Shown here: piece after piece, positions 52,522-54,025 of the stretch
Numbering within the stretch: the first letter of the stretch is position 1
Layout: the number at the start of each line of letters is the position of its first letter
Origin: Alphaproteobacteria bacterium bin98
Lineage (GTDB): Bacteria; Pseudomonadota; Alphaproteobacteria; Bin98
NCBI GenBank assembly: GCA_002238905.1
Contig: MPNG01000007.1
Location: 1-54,025 of the forward strand
Direction: 5' to 3'
DNA: 54,025 nucleotides
Translations under genes and position numbers: made by a program
The notes under the pieces: generated by a model
The model's input: only the letters and a program-made list of their open reading frames with translations
What the model was told of the DNA's origin: nothing
The model's database searches: none

Positions 52522-54025
52522 TCATGATTCGTCGTAATGAAATTGGAAGTATTGTAAACATTCGCAAGCCTGGAAGACTGCCCTCATTATCATTCTTCTA
52601 TAACATCCGTAGAGTTCATAATTAGCAGGATTGAGGCTAACATAACGCAAAAAGCGATCTGTCAAAAAAAGCCGCAGACCATAATGTTTGTTGGACACCT
52701 GATTCGCAATCAACATTTTGATTGCAGCAAGGTGCGAATGCTGACTTTTGGTTAAACTATCAAGCTTTTTAGGGATTTGATCCAAATTTTCCCAAGCCTG
52801 CTCCCTACTCTCAACGCAGATATCCTCCCGAGACACGACAACTTTTTTCCCGCCATCATTTGGATCAATGCGGAAATCTACACAGCGAAACACAGCCATC
52901 ACTATATCTCCTGCTTGATGTAATACACGGCAAACATCCATAAAATCACTGTGCTTTTCATGCAGATTGGGCGCGCTTCCCTTCAAAACCATATCCATAA
53001 GTTCCTGATCGCCTAATCCTAAAAGCATATCGTTATCGCGAAGAAACGTATGCAGGATCTTTACGTTGTCCTGAAGAGGCAATCGTATCATCTCGGGTTT
53101 TTCCAGCAATTCGTCAAGATTTCGAGCATTTATTTCAAACAGAGAGCCATCTTGTCGAAAAAGATTCATGGATTTAATAGCTCTGTTCTCCAACGCACAC
53201 ATCTCATCATGTATTTGCACAACCTGCCTAATGTGGAAGGTAATACCTCGGATTTGATTAAAATATTCTATAGCCGTGCAGAATTCTTTCAGAATTATTG
53301 TTCTATACGCTTTATAAAACAAACAAAGTCCATCACTTCTGTCGACCAAACCCAACAAGACAGGCGATAGCACAGTTGGAAAACCATCACGTTTATAGCA
53401 CAGTCTTCGCAAATAGCCTAGCTCCTGTTTCTGATTATCCAACAAACCCCGAAGATCTTGCGAGATTTGATCAAAAATTTCCCAAGCCTCCTGCTCACTA
53501 TCAACGCGCATACGCTCCTGAGATACGGCAAATTCTTGACCGCAAAAACTTTGATCAGTGCATAACTCTAAAAAACGAAATATATTAACAGCCAGCTCTC
53601 CTACTTGATGTAATTCACGAAAAATAGTCACAAAATCACTTTGCTTTTTCTGCAGATCAGGCAAAGATTTTTGCACAATCTCATCTAGAACATGACCTGC
53701 TCTTGGATAGCGTGCCCAGCACAAGCCCTTCCTGTTCGATAACAATCTCTTTATATCTAACAATTTTCCCTGCAGAGTCCTTAAGGTATCGCTGTTTTTT
53801 TGATGCATTTCACCAAGCGCTTCAGAGATTAATTGTGAAAAATGTATTGCAAACATAGGATTTTCTTGCATCAAAATCTTCACAGAGTTAATAGCTCTAC
53901 CCTCCAAAACGAATGTTTCATTGTACATTTGCACAATACAACTAAAGGGTATTTTTTCGTCTGGAGTGGATAACGTAGGATGTGATTCTGCAGCTTGCGC
54001 CTGGCCCACAATCATCGCAAATATT
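52522..54025 (-). CDS. Group G two-module secreted paralog, partial at window edge
   Basis: The start lies beyond the right edge; the visible frame begins inside the signal peptide (IFAMIVGQAQAAES). At least 500 residues consist of two similar halves. One has SDFVTIFRELHQVGELAVNI and FAVSQERMRVDSEQEAWEIF; the other has SDFMDVCRVLHQAGDIVMAV and VVVSREDICVESREQAWENL. Each half begins with a CIVQMYNETFVLEGRAINSV or VVQIHDEMCALENRAIKSMN block. It ends FQFHYDES. A third copy of the second half survives as the fragment at 52051-52450. Confidence 0.87.
   Translation of the reverse strand, partial: IFAMIVGQAQAAESHPTLSTPDEKIPFSCIVQMYNETFVLEGRAINSVKILMQENPMFAIHFSQLISEALGEMHQKNSDTLRTLQGKLLDIKRLLSNRKGLCWARYPRAGHVLDEIVQKSLPDLQKKQSDFVTIFRELHQVGELAVNIFRFLELCTDQSFCGQEFAVSQERMRVDSEQEAWEIFDQISQDLRGLLDNQKQELGYLRRLCYKRDGFPTVLSPVLLGLVDRSDGLCLFYKAYRTIILKEFCTAIEYFNQIRGITFHIRQVVQIHDEMCALENRAIKSMNLFRQDGSLFEINARNLDELLEKPEMIRLPLQDNVKILHTFLRDNDMLLGLGDQELMDMVLKGSAPNLHEKHSDFMDVCRVLHQAGDIVMAVFRCVDFRIDPNDGGKKVVVSREDICVESREQAWENLDQIPKKLDSLTKSQHSHLAAIKMLIANQVSNKHYGLRLFLTDRFLRYVSLNPANYELYGCYRRMIMRAVFQACECLQYFQFHYDES

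Noticed and set aside
4323-54025. Polymorphic toxin and immunity locus
   Set aside because: No Rhs or CdiA-like carrier, toxin tip domain or alternating small immunity genes are visible; every gene has its own signal peptide.
1-54025. tRNA, rRNA and insertion-sequence genes
   Set aside because: I looked for cloverleaf-like segments, rRNA signatures and transposase motifs and found none that I could support by eye.

Overview
The window is an array of paralogous secreted proteins, all encoded on the minus strand, broken once by a three-gene fragment of an F-type conjugation system. I see no convincing plus-strand gene, tRNA, rRNA or CRISPR array. The AT-rich sequence, heavy pseudogene load, F-type tra genes and protein tails that resemble eukaryotic sorting signals suggest an intracellular bacterium of a eukaryote, perhaps an alphaproteobacterial symbiont (Rickettsiales or Holosporales type). 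That placement is inference; no marker gene is present to confirm it.

Almost every gene starts with a nearly invariant Sec-type signal peptide of the pattern M(M)KIIKNIMIICALIVxQAQSA or its variant ending MLQMQSVYA. A 150-470 residue, mostly helical, Cys-containing body follows, which I cannot assign to a named family. By visible sequence similarity I sort the bodies into groups. A = 5012, 5921, 10331, 14285 (broken), 16867, 18031, several with a C-terminal membrane segment. B = 4323, 19047, with 8910 and 49586 related. C = 38190, 44925, 45734, 48383 and remnants. D = 33533, 47312. E = 40851, 41883. F = 20190, 32142. H = 30955, 43295. I = 11423, 12686, perhaps 39539. G = 52522. The rest are singletons. 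(Each number is the left coordinate of the gene.) A 1119-residue repeat-built protein with a different signal peptide fills the left end (95-3454).

Layout: 1-3.5 kb modular protein; 4-21.7 kb first block of paralogs, mainly groups A, B and I; 21.8-23.65 kb traU, traW and a TraF-like S26 peptidase gene as an isolated overlapping trio; 24-54 kb second block with groups C-H. Most genes seem to stand alone, with a promoter-like motif (coding-strand consensus about TGTG(C/T)TAnnAT) 40-110 bp upstream and sometimes a GGGAG..CTCCC hairpin with a T-run downstream. A few are closely spaced (6691 to 4323; 34411 to 32142; 26098 to 24933; 47023 to 44925). Intergenic stretches are filled with decayed paralogs: signal-peptide heads without bodies, bodies with in-frame stops, and tails.

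The most interesting signal is in the C-termini. Three intact proteins end in Cys-Ala-Ile-Leu, a eukaryotic CaaX prenylation box, and remnants elsewhere end in CAIL, CTIL, CTIL, CGIL, CSVM and CLIM just before the same downstream block. Another protein ends with overlapping PSAP and PPTY late-domain motifs, two pairs of paralogs have C-terminal cysteine clusters, several group A proteins have a C-terminal hydrophobic anchor, and one broken gene ends in KDEL. A 306-bp near-identical repeat carries a CAIL tail from one locus to an unrelated body. My working hypothesis is a birth-and-death family of exported host-directed proteins whose C-terminal tails are exchanged and imitate host membrane-anchoring or sorting signals.
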